Assembly (NCBI RefSeq): GCF_016612535.1
Contig: NZ_JAENXS010000005.1
Location: 1-64,000, forward strand
DNA length: 64,000 nucleotides
DNA from: Bradyrhizobium diazoefficiens
GTDB taxonomy: Bacteria > Pseudomonadota > Alphaproteobacteria > Rhizobiales > Xanthobacteraceae
Direction of reading: 5' to 3'
The translations under genes and the position numbers were made by a program. The notes below the pieces were generated by a model that worked only from the letters and a program-made list of their open reading frames with translations, was not told the origin of the DNA and searched no databases. Positions 43,487 to 52,505 of this stretch are shown piece after piece. The first letter of the stretch is position 1. Each line of letters begins with the position of its first letter.

Positions 43487-44682
43487 CGTCCGCTCCCAAA
43501 GCACTGGCTGGTCTTAGGGTGCTCGACATGACGCGCGTCTTCGCAGGCCCTTGGGCCGCGCAGATGCTGGCAGATTTCGGCGCCGATGTCGTCAAGGTCG
43601 AGCATCCCAGAGGTGGTGACGACGTCCGCCGCATGGGGTTTCCTCAGAAGCGAGCGGACGGCACCGAGACAGGCCAGACCTCATCCTTCCTTGCCATGAA
43701 CCGAAACAAGCGATCAATCGCACTCGACATGGCGGATCAAGACGACCTCGCGATGCTGCAAGCGCTGGCGCAACGAGCGGACATTCTCATCGAAAACTTC
43801 AAGACCGGCACCCTGCGAAAGTTCGGCCTCGACTATCAGACGGTCTCGGCCGGCAATGTGGCGATCATTTACTGCTCGATCACCGGTTACGGCCAGGACG
43901 GCCCGTACGCGTCGCGTCCGGGCTATGATCCGATCTTCCAGGCCGAGAGCGGACTCATGAGCGTGACCGGCCAGCCTGACGGCACGCCGGGTGCGGGCCC
44001 GGCGCTGGTGGGCTACAGTGTCTCCGACATCAATGCCGGCTTCTATGCCGCGATTTCGATCATGGTTGCGCTGCGCGCACGGGATCAGGTGACCGGGCGC
44101 GGACAGCACATCGATATTGCCCTGCTCGATACCCAGCTCGCCGCCCAGTCGCATATTGCGCAGAACTATCTTGTCTCCGGAAAAATGCCCGCACGGGCCG
44201 GGACGGCGTCCCAGATCAACATGCCTTGGCAAGCATTTCCGGCAGCAGACGCCGCGATCATGATCGCCGTCGGCAACGATCGGCAGTTTGCCGCGCTCTG
44301 CGCAGCCTTGGGTACGCCCGAGACGGCCGCCGATCAACGCTTCGTCACCAACCGGGACCGCATGGCGCACAAGGCCGAGCTCATTCCGATCCTCGAGCGC
44401 GCGTTCGCATTGCGCAGCGCGGCTGACTGGGTGGAATGCTTGAACGCGGCTGGTATCCCATGCGGCCGGCTCAATGACTTCGGCTCGGCACTCTCGGATG
44501 CGCAAATCGTGCACCGCGAGATGGTCCGTGAGATGCCGGATCCGGAGGTCGGCGCGTTCCGCTTCATTGCCAACCCTGTACGTCTCTCCGAAACGCCGGT
44601 CCGTTACGATCGTCTGCCGCCATCCCTTGGCGAGCATACCGGGAATGTTCTGGCCGATTGGCTGGGCTCACCTGAGAAATAG
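43483..44682 (+). CDS. family III CoA-transferase (CaiB/BaiF type), copy 2
   Basis: 399 residues: VLDMTRVFAGPWAAQMLADFGADVVKVEHPRGGDDVRRMG, MNRNKRSIALDM, IENFKTGTL, then SITGYGQDGPYASRPGYDPIFQAESGLM, with the catalytic-type Asp in GYD, and RGQHIDIALLDTQ. It starts at ATGA, overlapping the ACAD stop. It differs enough from copy 1 that the two may serve different acids (for example substrate activation and CoA recycling) or form a heteromer. Confidence 0.9.
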   Translation: MTSAPKALAGLRVLDMTRVFAGPWAAQMLADFGADVVKVEHPRGGDDVRRMGFPQKRADGTETGQTSSFLAMNRNKRSIALDMADQDDLAMLQALAQRADILIENFKTGTLRKFGLDYQTVSAGNVAIIYCSITGYGQDGPYASRPGYDPIFQAESGLMSVTGQPDGTPGAGPALVGYSVSDINAGFYAAISIMVALRARDQVTGRGQHIDIALLDTQLAAQSHIAQNYLVSGKMPARAGTASQINMPWQAFPAADAAIMIAVGNDRQFAALCAALGTPETAADQRFVTNRDRMAHKAELIPILERAFALRSAADWVECLNAAGIPCGRLNDFGSALSDAQIVHREMVREMPDPEVGAFRFIANPVRLSETPVRYDRLPPSLGEHTGNVLADWLGSPEK

Positions 44683-44699
44683 ACCAGAGTTACCTCGCG

Positions 44700-45755
44700 A
44701 TGGATGAACACAGGCTGGAACAAGTACGTGCGATCCGCGAAAGTGCGGCAGCTGTGGCGCCTCGCGACGATAACCTTGAACGTGTGCGCAAACTGCGCTT
44801 TGCGCCACTTGGCTTCGACCTCGCCGTCTGGAGACGGATGGCTGAGATGGGCTGGATTGGTCTGCGCATTCCCGAGACCCAAGGCGGGGTCGGGATGGGT
44901 CTGATGGAGAGCGTCGCCCTCCATGAAGAGCTCGGCCGGGGACTCGTCCCCGAACCACTGATCGCCGGGAGCCTCGCAGCCCAAGCCCTCGCTCTCACAA
45001 CCGAGCACGACCTGCTTGCGCGCGTCCTCGCAGGCGAAACCTCGGTGGCGCTCGCCTGGCAGGACCTGCCGGACGGACTCGAGCTGCGCTGTGGCCCCAC
45101 ACCAGCCAGGCTATTTGTCCCGATGACGGGGGCCGCGGAGCTCTACCTCGTTCCGGTCGCCCAAAATGGTGGTGTTCACCTCCTGCTGTTCGATGCCAAC
45201 GAACTGTCTATCCTTCCACACCTGCAACAGGACGGAACGACAGTTGCAACTGTTCAAGTACCGGCGAGTGGCGGCCGCGCGGTATCAGGCAACGTGAGGG
45301 ACGAACTGACGCACGCGCTTGATGAGGCTGCACTGGCGACTGCCGCGTACCTGCTCGGGCTCGCACAGCGAGCCTTTGAGATCACTCTCGACTACCTCAA
45401 ACAACGGCAGCAGTTCGGTCAGCCGCTTGCGGCATTCCAGGCCTTGCAGCATCGGGCAGCCGACCTGATGATCCAACTCGCTTTGACCCGCGCCAGCATC
45501 GAGGGTGCGGCAATTGAAGCAGAGCGAAGCTCCAATCCGAAGACACGCACCCTGGCGGTCTCGCGGGCCAAGGCAAGAGCAAGCGACACGGCCCTCCTGG
45601 TGACGCGGGAAGCCTTGCAAATGCATGGGGCGATCGGCTGGGCCGACGAGTGTGACATCGGTCTGTTCGTGCGCAAAGCGCTTTCGGCTGCGAATCAGTA
45701 TGGGTCCGCATTGGCTCACCGTAATCGATTTGCGCGACTGGCGTCGTCAGGATAA
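44700..45755 (+). CDS. short acyl-CoA dehydrogenase, second subunit-like
   Basis: 351 residues. The N-terminal ACAD domain is recognised by GLRIPETQGGVGMGLMESVALHEELGRGLVPEPL, and the C-terminal domain has LAQRAFEITLDYLKQRQQFGQPLAAFQALQHRAADL and MHGAIGWADECDIGLFVRKAL. The middle beta-domain is reduced relative to full ACADs, as in the smaller subunits of heteromeric ACADs. Last gene of the operon. The ATG is at 44700, 17 bases past the previous stop. Confidence 0.88.
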   Translation: MDEHRLEQVRAIRESAAAVAPRDDNLERVRKLRFAPLGFDLAVWRRMAEMGWIGLRIPETQGGVGMGLMESVALHEELGRGLVPEPLIAGSLAAQALALTTEHDLLARVLAGETSVALAWQDLPDGLELRCGPTPARLFVPMTGAAELYLVPVAQNGGVHLLLFDANELSILPHLQQDGTTVATVQVPASGGRAVSGNVRDELTHALDEAALATAAYLLGLAQRAFEITLDYLKQRQQFGQPLAAFQALQHRAADLMIQLALTRASIEGAAIEAERSSNPKTRTLAVSRAKARASDTALLVTREALQMHGAIGWADECDIGLFVRKALSAANQYGSALAHRNRFARLASSG

Positions 45756-45795
45756 TGAGCCTCGGGTTCCAAAAGAGAGCCGAGGATGCGAAGGC

Positions 45796-46695
45796 TTATG
45801 TCAGGCCGCTATCGGCCGTAACCCTCTGCACGACTCCGGAAAACTCTTCCACGAGACGAGAAACCGGCCGTTTTGTTCCTTTCAGCAACCGGGCGACGCT
45901 TTGCAGGCTCGGTGCGAACGGGCGCGTGACGAGATCATTTGTTCGGGCACTGAGCAGCCCAAGGCCGTCCAGGATCGCGATGCCGGCACCGGCACGAACC
46001 AGCTCGCAGGCGATATTCGACTGCGATGCCTCCACCGCGATGCGCAGGCGCAAATTCGCTTCGGCAAAGGCAACGACGATTGCGGCTCCGATCGACAAGT
46101 GCGGACCAGGACAAATCACCTGCTCGTCGGCAAGGTCGGGCGCGCTCAAAGCATCCTTAGCTACAAGCGGGTGACCGATCGGAAGCACGCAGCCGAGCCT
46201 GGTGGTGCAGAGAATAGTGCTCTCAAGGGACGTATCCCCGATCGGGCCGACGGTCAGGCCGAGATCAGCTCGGCCTTGGGCGACGCGGGTGACGACCTCC
46301 GGCCCGGTCATGGTTTGAACGACAACGGAGACGTCCGGCCGGTCGGCGCGAAAGCGCTGGACCGCCTGCGGCACAATGGTGTGACCGAACCCGGTCACGG
46401 TCGCGACCGTCAGGAGCCCAGCCCGACCGTCGCGAAGCTCGAGCGCCAGCCGCTGGGTATGTTCGATCGCCGCGAAGACGTTCACAACTTCTGCGAAAAG
46501 CGTCTGCGCCTCCGTCGTCGGCTTCAGCCGTTTCTTCTGTCGCACGAACAGCCTGAAACCGAGACGCTCCTCTGCCTGCTGCAACATCCGGCTGACCGCC
46601 GGTTGCGAGATATTCAAGGCGATGGCGGCGCTGGTCACCGAGCCTGATTGCATCACGCATCGGAACACGTCCATCTCCCGTACGCTGATCGCCAT
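45796..46695 (-). CDS. LysR-family transcriptional regulator
   Basis: 299 residues from the ATG at 46695; the frame remains open far upstream but crosses the divergent HD gene. N-terminal HTH: MDVFRCVMQSGSVTSAAIALNISQPAVSRMLQQAEERLG. The effector domain (about 90-290) is PBP-like. It likely controls the divergent HD-Bug-lipase genes and/or the preceding operon in response to a pathway acid. The gene is convergent with the ACAD operon. Confidence 0.9.
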   Translation of the reverse strand: MAISVREMDVFRCVMQSGSVTSAAIALNISQPAVSRMLQQAEERLGFRLFVRQKKRLKPTTEAQTLFAEVVNVFAAIEHTQRLALELRDGRAGLLTVATVTGFGHTIVPQAVQRFRADRPDVSVVVQTMTGPEVVTRVAQGRADLGLTVGPIGDTSLESTILCTTRLGCVLPIGHPLVAKDALSAPDLADEQVICPGPHLSIGAAIVVAFAEANLRLRIAVEASQSNIACELVRAGAGIAILDGLGLLSARTNDLVTRPFAPSLQSVARLLKGTKRPVSRLVEEFSGVVQRVTADSGLT

Positions 46696-46788
46696 ATATA
46701 ACCCCAGAGCATGAACTATGATCAAATCGGTATTTGAAACTATGTTACGGGCGGCGGCAACATGGATCGAGACGAATAATGGTTGTCC

Positions 46789-47504
46789 ATGTATTTCCTT
46801 GATCGACGCCGGCCCCGCCCGGTCACAGACGCGCTGCGCGCAACGGTGCTCGAGGATCTGCCGGAACTTGATGACATTCGCGATGAAGAACTGCGTCACA
46901 AGGCCATCGAGGCCTGGGCCTCTGCATTGGCCGAAACGGATTTTCCGCGACCCACCGCCATTCCCGGAGAGGCGACGCCGGGGGTCTTCGCGCTGAAGAG
47001 GGGCAGCCAGGCAGTTCATCTGCGCAGCGTGGCCCGAATCGCGATCGCAATCGCAGACGAGTTTGCGCAGGAATTCCCCGAAGCCACTGTCGACCGCGAC
47101 ATCGTTCTGGCGGGTGCACTGCTGCACTATGTCGGCAAGGCCTGGGAGTTCGATCCCGCCAACCGCAGACGATGGGAAGCGGGCAAGTCGCAGGCCGGCT
47201 CGCCCGCACTGCGCATCCGGTCTACGGCGCCTACATCTGCATTGCGGTGGGGCCGCCCGAAGAAATCGCGCACATCGCAATCGGCCATTCCTACGAGGGC
47301 GACCTGATGCAGCGCAGCCTCGAATGCCTGATCGTCCATCGCGCCGATCACATGTGGTGGTCGATTGCAGGCGGTTTCGGGCTGGTCAGGCCGGAAACGG
47401 CGGGCATGCTGGAAAGCCGGAAAATAACGCCGCGCGGCTTGCGGTCGGCGAAAGACCGGGAGAGACAGGATGACCATGGCGAGAGGGCTGACGCGGCGGG
47501 CTAG
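46789..47504 (+). pseudogene. frameshifted HD-domain-like protein
   Basis: From the ATG at 46789 (MYFLDRRRPRP) the frame is good up to about 47190 (RRRWEAGKSQ). It then continues in the -1 frame (GRLARTAHPVYGAYICIAVG ... HMWWSIAGGFGLVRPE) to the stop at 47504. The single-base loss lies within about 47190-47215. The HD fold is suggested by LLHYVGKAWEF (with Tyr where HD enzymes have Asp), HPVYGAY and a later IVHRADHMWW. Even intact, the missing HD Asp argues against normal metal catalysis. Its end overlaps the Bug gene start by about 35 bases. Confidence 0.65.
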
Positions 47505-48453
47505 TCTTGGCCTGCTCGGCGCGCTCGCAACTCCCTGGCTTGCCCGCGCGCAGAGCGACTATCCTAACCGGGTCATCAAGCTGATCGTGCCCTACGCAGC
47601 TGGCGGGAGCAGCGACGTCGTCGCCCGTTTCATCGCAGAGCGCATGCGCGAGCGGCTAGGGCAAGCGATCATCATCGAGAACCGGCCTGGCGCGGGCGCG
47701 ATCATCGGATCGCAATTCGTCGCAAAGTCGGTATCCGATGGATACACGCTGTTGCTCGGCGGCGTATCCACCCATGCGGTAAATCCGCATCTGCGCAAAC
47801 CCGTGCCCTATGACGGGATTAGCGATTTTACTTCGCTGGGGCTGATCGGCACCGGTCCTCTGGTCGTCTCTGTCAATCCGAGCGTGCCCGTACACAGCCT
47901 GCAGGAACTGATCGCCTATGGCAAAGCGAACCCAACCAAGCTCGCCTACGGTTCTGCGACCGGCGTCATCCTGCATCTCGCCGGCGAGTTGCTGAAGAAC
48001 ATCGCTGGGTTCGAGATGCTGCATGTTCCCTATGGCGGCAACGGACCTGCGCTGACCGATGTGCTCGGCGGAAGGCTGCAGGTGATGGTCGACGCCATCG
48101 GTAACTCGGCGCCCTACATCGCCGATGGTAAATTGCGCCCTTTGGTCGTCCCATCGCAGCAGCGTACGCCGCTGCTGCCGGACGTGCCGAGTTCGGCCGA
48201 GGCAGGTTTGCCCAACTATCAAGTCGAAACCTGGTTCGCGCTGTACGGTCCGGCAGCGATGTCGGACGAAGCCGTCGCCAAAATCAACACCGCACTCAAT
48301 GCCGTTCTACTGGAGCCCGATGGGGTGGCCCAGTTCGCCAAGATCGGCCTCGAGCCGCGGGCTACGAGCCCGGCTCAAGCGGCAGCGCTGCTCGAGGCGG
48401 AATCAGAAAAGTGGGGAGAGGTCATCCGCCGGGTCGGGCTGCAGGTGGAATAG
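47470..48453 (+). CDS. tripartite tricarboxylate transporter (Bug) binding protein, copy 1
   Basis: 327 residues with a twin-arginine-like/Sec signal (TRRASLGLLGALATPWLARA) and the Bug family pattern: YPNRVIKLIVPYAAGGSSDVVARFIAERM, IIENRPGAGAIIGSQ, FEMLHVPYGGNGPALTDVLGGRLQ, and DVPSSAEAGLPNYQVETWFALYGP. It binds a carboxylate in the periplasm. No TctA/TctB membrane genes are nearby, as is common for orphan Bug proteins. GGGAGAGACAGG precedes the ATG. Confidence 0.92.
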   Translation: MTMARGLTRRASLGLLGALATPWLARAQSDYPNRVIKLIVPYAAGGSSDVVARFIAERMRERLGQAIIIENRPGAGAIIGSQFVAKSVSDGYTLLLGGVSTHAVNPHLRKPVPYDGISDFTSLGLIGTGPLVVSVNPSVPVHSLQELIAYGKANPTKLAYGSATGVILHLAGELLKNIAGFEMLHVPYGGNGPALTDVLGGRLQVMVDAIGNSAPYIADGKLRPLVVPSQQRTPLLPDVPSSAEAGLPNYQVETWFALYGPAAMSDEAVAKINTALNAVLLEPDGVAQFAKIGLEPRATSPAQAAALLEAESEKWGEVIRRVGLQVE

Positions 48454-48544
48454 CCACGTGCGCTTAGTGCTGAAGCAAGCAACGCGACGAGTCATAAAGG
48501 ATCGCAGCCTCTCGAGCTGCACGAAAAAGTGGAGGAACGAAACG

Positions 48545-49822
48545 ATGAAAGCCCTTGCAACAATGAGCGTCGCGGCACTCGCTGTGTGCGCCTCGCCTCT
48601 TCCGGGCGCTTCGTACGCCGCAGCGGAGTCGCTGCCCCAGGGCCCGACCGTTGGTGACCAGGATCTGTCGCCGTTCTACCGCTGGAGCGGCGCTCTGCCC
48701 GAGAAGCCAGGTCTCATGCTACGCGAAGAGGGCATACCGGATCAGCCCGAGATCGTTGCGGCCGCAACGGCGAAGAGAATCCTGTACACTTCGGTGGATG
48801 CAAGATGGCGTTCCGGCATCATTCCTGTCAGCGGCACGCTCTATCTTCCGAAGCAAGCCGCGCCAAAGGGCGGATGGCCGCTTGTTGCCTGGGCGCATGG
48901 CACGCTTGGCGGCTCCGACAGGTGTGCCGCATCGTGGAGCAGGCATCGTCCGCGGGACGGCGAGTACATCAACAATTGGCTGGAACAAGGGTTCGCCGTC
49001 GTTGCGACCGACTACCAAGGTCTCGGCGGGCCTGGCCCGCATCCTTATCTGTACTGGGAAGCAGAAGGGCGCTCGGTGCTCGATGCCGCAAGAGCAGCGC
49101 TCGACCATTCAAACGGAGCGATTGCCAATGCGATCATCATCACGGGTCAGTCGCAAGGCTCCGGCGCCTCGCTCGGGGCGACGCGTCTCGCACCTTCCTA
49201 CGCACCTGAGCTTAATATCAAGGCAGCGATCGCAACCGGCATCATTTCCGCGTTTCCCGCCGCAGACAAGAAGCCTTCAAGCGAGCAGAGTTTTGCACGT
49301 TCAATTCCGCCGCAACTCACCATTCTGATGATGATTGGCGGTGCTCTCGGGGACGACGCAAGAAAGCCGGACGACCTCGTAACTGAAGCAGGGAAGCCAT
49401 TGCTGCAAGCCGCCCGAGAGGGATGTAACGCGGGGCTTGCACAGGTGGTTCGCAGCAACGGCCTCACTCTGGCAAACAGCCTGAAAGACCCTGAAATCGC
49501 GGATCGTGTAAGCACTGTTAGAGACATGAGTCCGGTTCGAATGCCGGTACCGGTCTTTCTCGCCACAGGTTTGGCTGACAAGTCGATCTACCCACGGCAC
49601 CAATATGCAGCGGTTGCAGCACTCTGCGCTGCAGGGAGCCACGTGGTTTGGAAGACCTATGCTGGCGTGAGCCATAACGGAACGGTGCACGCAGCCTATT
49701 CCGACGAACTTGCATTCGTTCAGGCCGCGCTGGCCGGGACCCCGATGCAGTCCAATTGCGCTTCGATTGCCGATCCGGGACCGCCGGGCGAGCCCTTACC
49801 CGGTTTCAAATTCAACGATTGA
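48545..49822 (+). CDS. secreted lipase/esterase-like alpha/beta hydrolase
   Basis: 425 residues. It has a signal peptide (about 5-25, SYA-AA), GTLYLPKQAAPKGGWPLVAWAHGT, a nucleophile elbow GQSQGSGAS (Ser flanked by Gln/Gly), an Asp-containing strand (LATGLADKSIYP) and a late His (VSHNGT). This resembles the secretory lipase (LIP) family. A GGAGG site is 9 bases before the ATG at 48545. Lying between two Bug proteins, it may release an acid from an ester for uptake; the ester is unknown. Confidence 0.82.
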   Translation: MKALATMSVAALAVCASPLPGASYAAAESLPQGPTVGDQDLSPFYRWSGALPEKPGLMLREEGIPDQPEIVAAATAKRILYTSVDARWRSGIIPVSGTLYLPKQAAPKGGWPLVAWAHGTLGGSDRCAASWSRHRPRDGEYINNWLEQGFAVVATDYQGLGGPGPHPYLYWEAEGRSVLDAARAALDHSNGAIANAIIITGQSQGSGASLGATRLAPSYAPELNIKAAIATGIISAFPAADKKPSSEQSFARSIPPQLTILMMIGGALGDDARKPDDLVTEAGKPLLQAAREGCNAGLAQVVRSNGLTLANSLKDPEIADRVSTVRDMSPVRMPVPVFLATGLADKSIYPRHQYAAVAALCAAGSHVVWKTYAGVSHNGTVHAAYSDELAFVQAALAGTPMQSNCASIADPGPPGEPLPGFKFND

Positions 49823-49825
49823 GCC

Positions 49826-50815
49826 ATGCCCCCATTTACGCGAAGAGCGATCGTCGGCTCGGGGCTGGCAACCGCGGTTGCTGTTTCGCCGTTCCTGCGA
49901 ACGGTCAAGGCGCAGACTTACCCGCAACGGCCTGTGAAAATCATCGTTCCCTATGCGGCGGGAGGTGCCTCCGACATCATTGCGCGGCTGGTTTCACCGG
50001 AATTGGAACGTGCGCTGGGCCAGCCCTTCATTGTCGATAATCGCGGTGGCGGCGCGAGCATGGTCGGCACGCAGGCGGTCGCGACCGCCTCAACTGACGG
50101 CCATACCATCGGAGTTATCGATAGCGCTTTTGTCATCAACCCTGCCCTGTTTCGCGCGAAGCTTCCCTACAACACCAAAACGGACTTTGTGCCGATCTCG
50201 CTTTTGGCGACATCCCCACTCGTTCTGGTCGTACATCCTTCTGTCGCCGCCAATACCCTGCAGGAATTTGTAGCGCTCGCCAAAGCTCAGCCGGGCAAGA
50301 TCAACTTCGCCTCGGCCGGTCTTGGAACGGCCATTCATTTGGCGGGAGAGCAGCTGCGACAAGCCGCCGAGATCGATATTTTTCATGTGCCTTATCGAGG
50401 CGGCGGGCCGGCCATCACCGATCTGATTGGCGGCCAGGTGCAAATGACGTTCGCCACCGTTGCAGCAATCGGACAGCAGGTACGTCAGGGTCTGGTCCGT
50501 GCCCTGGCCGTTACAGGGGACGGCCGCGTCGCACAGCTGCCCGACGTCCCCACGATGGCCGAGGCCGGCTTGCCGGCCGTGGACGCCACGCCGATCTTCG
50601 GCATGGTCGGACCGGCTGCGCTGCCGCCTCCCATCATCGAGAAGCTTGCACAGGTTACCGAAAAGGCCTTCAGGGACGAGGCACTCCGACTGAGGATAAC
50701 GGACCTCGGTTTTGTTTCCGTTGGCAGCTCGCCCTCCGAATTTGCGGCACGTATCAATGACGAGATCGCAAAATGGACTCGCATCGTCGAGAAGGGAAAT
50801 ATTCAGCCGGGCTGA
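49826..50815 (+). CDS. tripartite tricarboxylate transporter (Bug) binding protein, copy 2
   Basis: 329 residues. Signal peptide with RR (TRRAIVGSGLATAVAV, cleavage near VKA-QT), then VKIIVPYAAGGASDIIARLVSPELERALGQPF, VDNRGGGASMVGTQ, IFHVPYRGGGPAITDLIGGQVQM and DVPTMAEAGLPAVD, all Bug signatures. It is separated from the hydrolase stop by only three bases. The ligand is likely different from that of copy 1, since pocket-lining residues differ. Confidence 0.92.
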   Translation: MPPFTRRAIVGSGLATAVAVSPFLRTVKAQTYPQRPVKIIVPYAAGGASDIIARLVSPELERALGQPFIVDNRGGGASMVGTQAVATASTDGHTIGVIDSAFVINPALFRAKLPYNTKTDFVPISLLATSPLVLVVHPSVAANTLQEFVALAKAQPGKINFASAGLGTAIHLAGEQLRQAAEIDIFHVPYRGGGPAITDLIGGQVQMTFATVAAIGQQVRQGLVRALAVTGDGRVAQLPDVPTMAEAGLPAVDATPIFGMVGPAALPPPIIEKLAQVTEKAFRDEALRLRITDLGFVSVGSSPSEFAARINDEIAKWTRIVEKGNIQPG

Positions 50816-50847
50816 CCCCTGCCCTCACCTGTACTCAGTGAGCTGCT

Positions 50848-51993
50848 ATGAAAATAATCGAAATTCGTGGCTTCAATCTCAGTTTCCCGCTGGCCGAGCC
50901 CATGGGAAACGCCCTCAACGTGTTCCGGAAGCGGGAGGCGTTGCTTATCCAGATATGCACAGATAGCGGCCTTTCCGGGTGGGGAGAGGCAGGCAATTCC
51001 CCGCACACCGCAGGCGCCTTTATTCGCGCCCGGTTGGCCGGACTGATCCTGGGCAAGTCGCCCGCCGACTATGGCCGCCACTTTCAATCGATGTGCGGTT
51101 GTCTCGGGTATGATCGGCGGGGCGCGGCGATGATGGCGATATCGGCCATCGACATCGCCCTGCACGATCTTGCTGCGCAAATGCATGGAATCAGCGTAGC
51201 AGCGCTGATGGGCGGAGCGGTGCGCAACGAGGTGTTTGCTTACGCAAGCGGACCCTTCGTGCGAATGCAGCCCGATCCCTACCGGGAGTATCCGCGCGAG
51301 GTCGATCAGTATCTTTCGCTGAACTTCAAAGCCATCAAGCCAAGGGGCGGCGTTGAGCCAAGATCCGATGGCTTGATGGCAAACGCGCTTCGCAAGCAGG
51401 TGGGCCCTGACATCGATATCATGGTCGATATCAACCAGAGCTATACCGCAGCAGCCGCCATCCGCGCGACCAAGTTCATGGAGGATGCCGACCTGCTCTG
51501 GATTGAAGAACCAGTTCAGCCGGAGGACCTCCCGGGCTATCAATCCTTTACGCGCGCCGCCAAGGTTGCCACCGCGGGCGGAGAGGCACTCGGAAGCCTG
51601 CGTGCCTTCCGCGATTTTCTGGCCGCAGGTACCTTCGATATTCTTCAACCCGATCTTTCGATATGCGGAGGTTACAGCGGCTTTCGGCAAGTTTGGGCGC
51701 TCGCGCAAGCCTATGATCTGCCCATCATGCCCCATGTGTTCGGTACGGCCGTAAATTTCCACGCCTCACTTCAAATGTCGGCTGTGCTTGAACCACGCCG
51801 CGGCGGAGCCTGCGCAGTGTATCCATTCGTGGAGTACGACATGATGGATAACCCGCTCCTGCGCCTCGCCGGCACACCATCGCTTGATCAGCGCGGCATG
51901 CTCACGATACCGGAAGGTCCCGGCACGGGCGTTGATTTGCAGCCCGAACAGCTCGAGCAATGGGTCACTGACTCGTGGTCGGAGCGTCTTTAG
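50848..51993 (+). CDS. enolase-superfamily (mandelate racemase/muconate cycloisomerase type) enzyme
   Basis: 381 residues. The capping domain and the TIM-barrel motifs are present: the base-strand FKAIKPRGG (a single Lys instead of a KxK pair), metal ligands in MVDINQSYT, WIEEPVQPEDL and AGGEALGS, DILQPDLSICGG, and IMPHVFGTAV supplying the His. These suggest a Lys/His acid-base pair typical of acid-sugar dehydratases or mandelate-type racemases. The ATG at 50848 follows the Bug gene by 32 bases. The substrate would be a hydroxy or sugar acid; not resolved. Confidence 0.85.
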   Translation: MKIIEIRGFNLSFPLAEPMGNALNVFRKREALLIQICTDSGLSGWGEAGNSPHTAGAFIRARLAGLILGKSPADYGRHFQSMCGCLGYDRRGAAMMAISAIDIALHDLAAQMHGISVAALMGGAVRNEVFAYASGPFVRMQPDPYREYPREVDQYLSLNFKAIKPRGGVEPRSDGLMANALRKQVGPDIDIMVDINQSYTAAAAIRATKFMEDADLLWIEEPVQPEDLPGYQSFTRAAKVATAGGEALGSLRAFRDFLAAGTFDILQPDLSICGGYSGFRQVWALAQAYDLPIMPHVFGTAVNFHASLQMSAVLEPRRGGACAVYPFVEYDMMDNPLLRLAGTPSLDQRGMLTIPEGPGTGVDLQPEQLEQWVTDSWSERL

Positions 51994-52080
51994 GAAACTC
52001 TTCTGCTGTCGTACGTATCGCACTGCGCAAGCAAGCCCAGATCGAATGCCAGACCGCTCCGCGTCGCGTCAGTACACAAG

Positions 52081-52422
52081 TCACATCATGGTGCCCGGCA
52101 TGAAACAGCGGACCCGCGGATGACCATCGATATAGTACTTCCACACCATGGTCCTGCCGGTCTTGTTCGGCTGCGTGACCACGGCGCCGTCAGGGACCAG
52201 CACCCACTCATCGTCGATGCGCACACGATAATGTCCGTGATCGGACTTCCAGTCGACATCGGCAATGAAGTATCCGTCTGAGTCCGAACAACATTGCCCG
52301 AATTCGCTTTGTAGGCTCTCGAACCATCCTTTCAGGGGCGAATTGGCGTAGCGCCCGTCATCACGCGCCTTCGCAGACGTCGTCAGCAGCATCAGCCCCA
52401 GCGACCACACAGAAAACTTCAT
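52081..52422 (-). CDS. small secreted hypothetical protein
   Basis: 113 residues with a signal peptide (about 4-19, AKA-RD). The mature part has Cys pairs (GQCCSDSDGYF and VRCFMPG) and conserved-looking YRVRIDDEWVLVPDGAVV and GRTMVWKYYIDGHPRVRCF. This style is common among rhizobial periplasmic proteins of unknown function. Isolated between the enolase-type gene and the RND operon. Confidence 0.65.
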   Translation of the reverse strand: MKFSVWSLGLMLLTTSAKARDDGRYANSPLKGWFESLQSEFGQCCSDSDGYFIADVDWKSDHGHYRVRIDDEWVLVPDGAVVTQPNKTGRTMVWKYYIDGHPRVRCFMPGTMM

Positions 52423-52505
52423 TCAGGTATTCCTAGTTTTCCGCATCGGCGTGCCGCTTGGTGAAGTCACAAACGCTAGACGGCGATGTGCGGCGACCGA
52501 GTGCA

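Noticed and set aside
46696..47280. N-terminal extension of the LysR frame
   Set aside because: The LysR HTH starts at 46695 and the upstream part is antisense to the HD-like gene.
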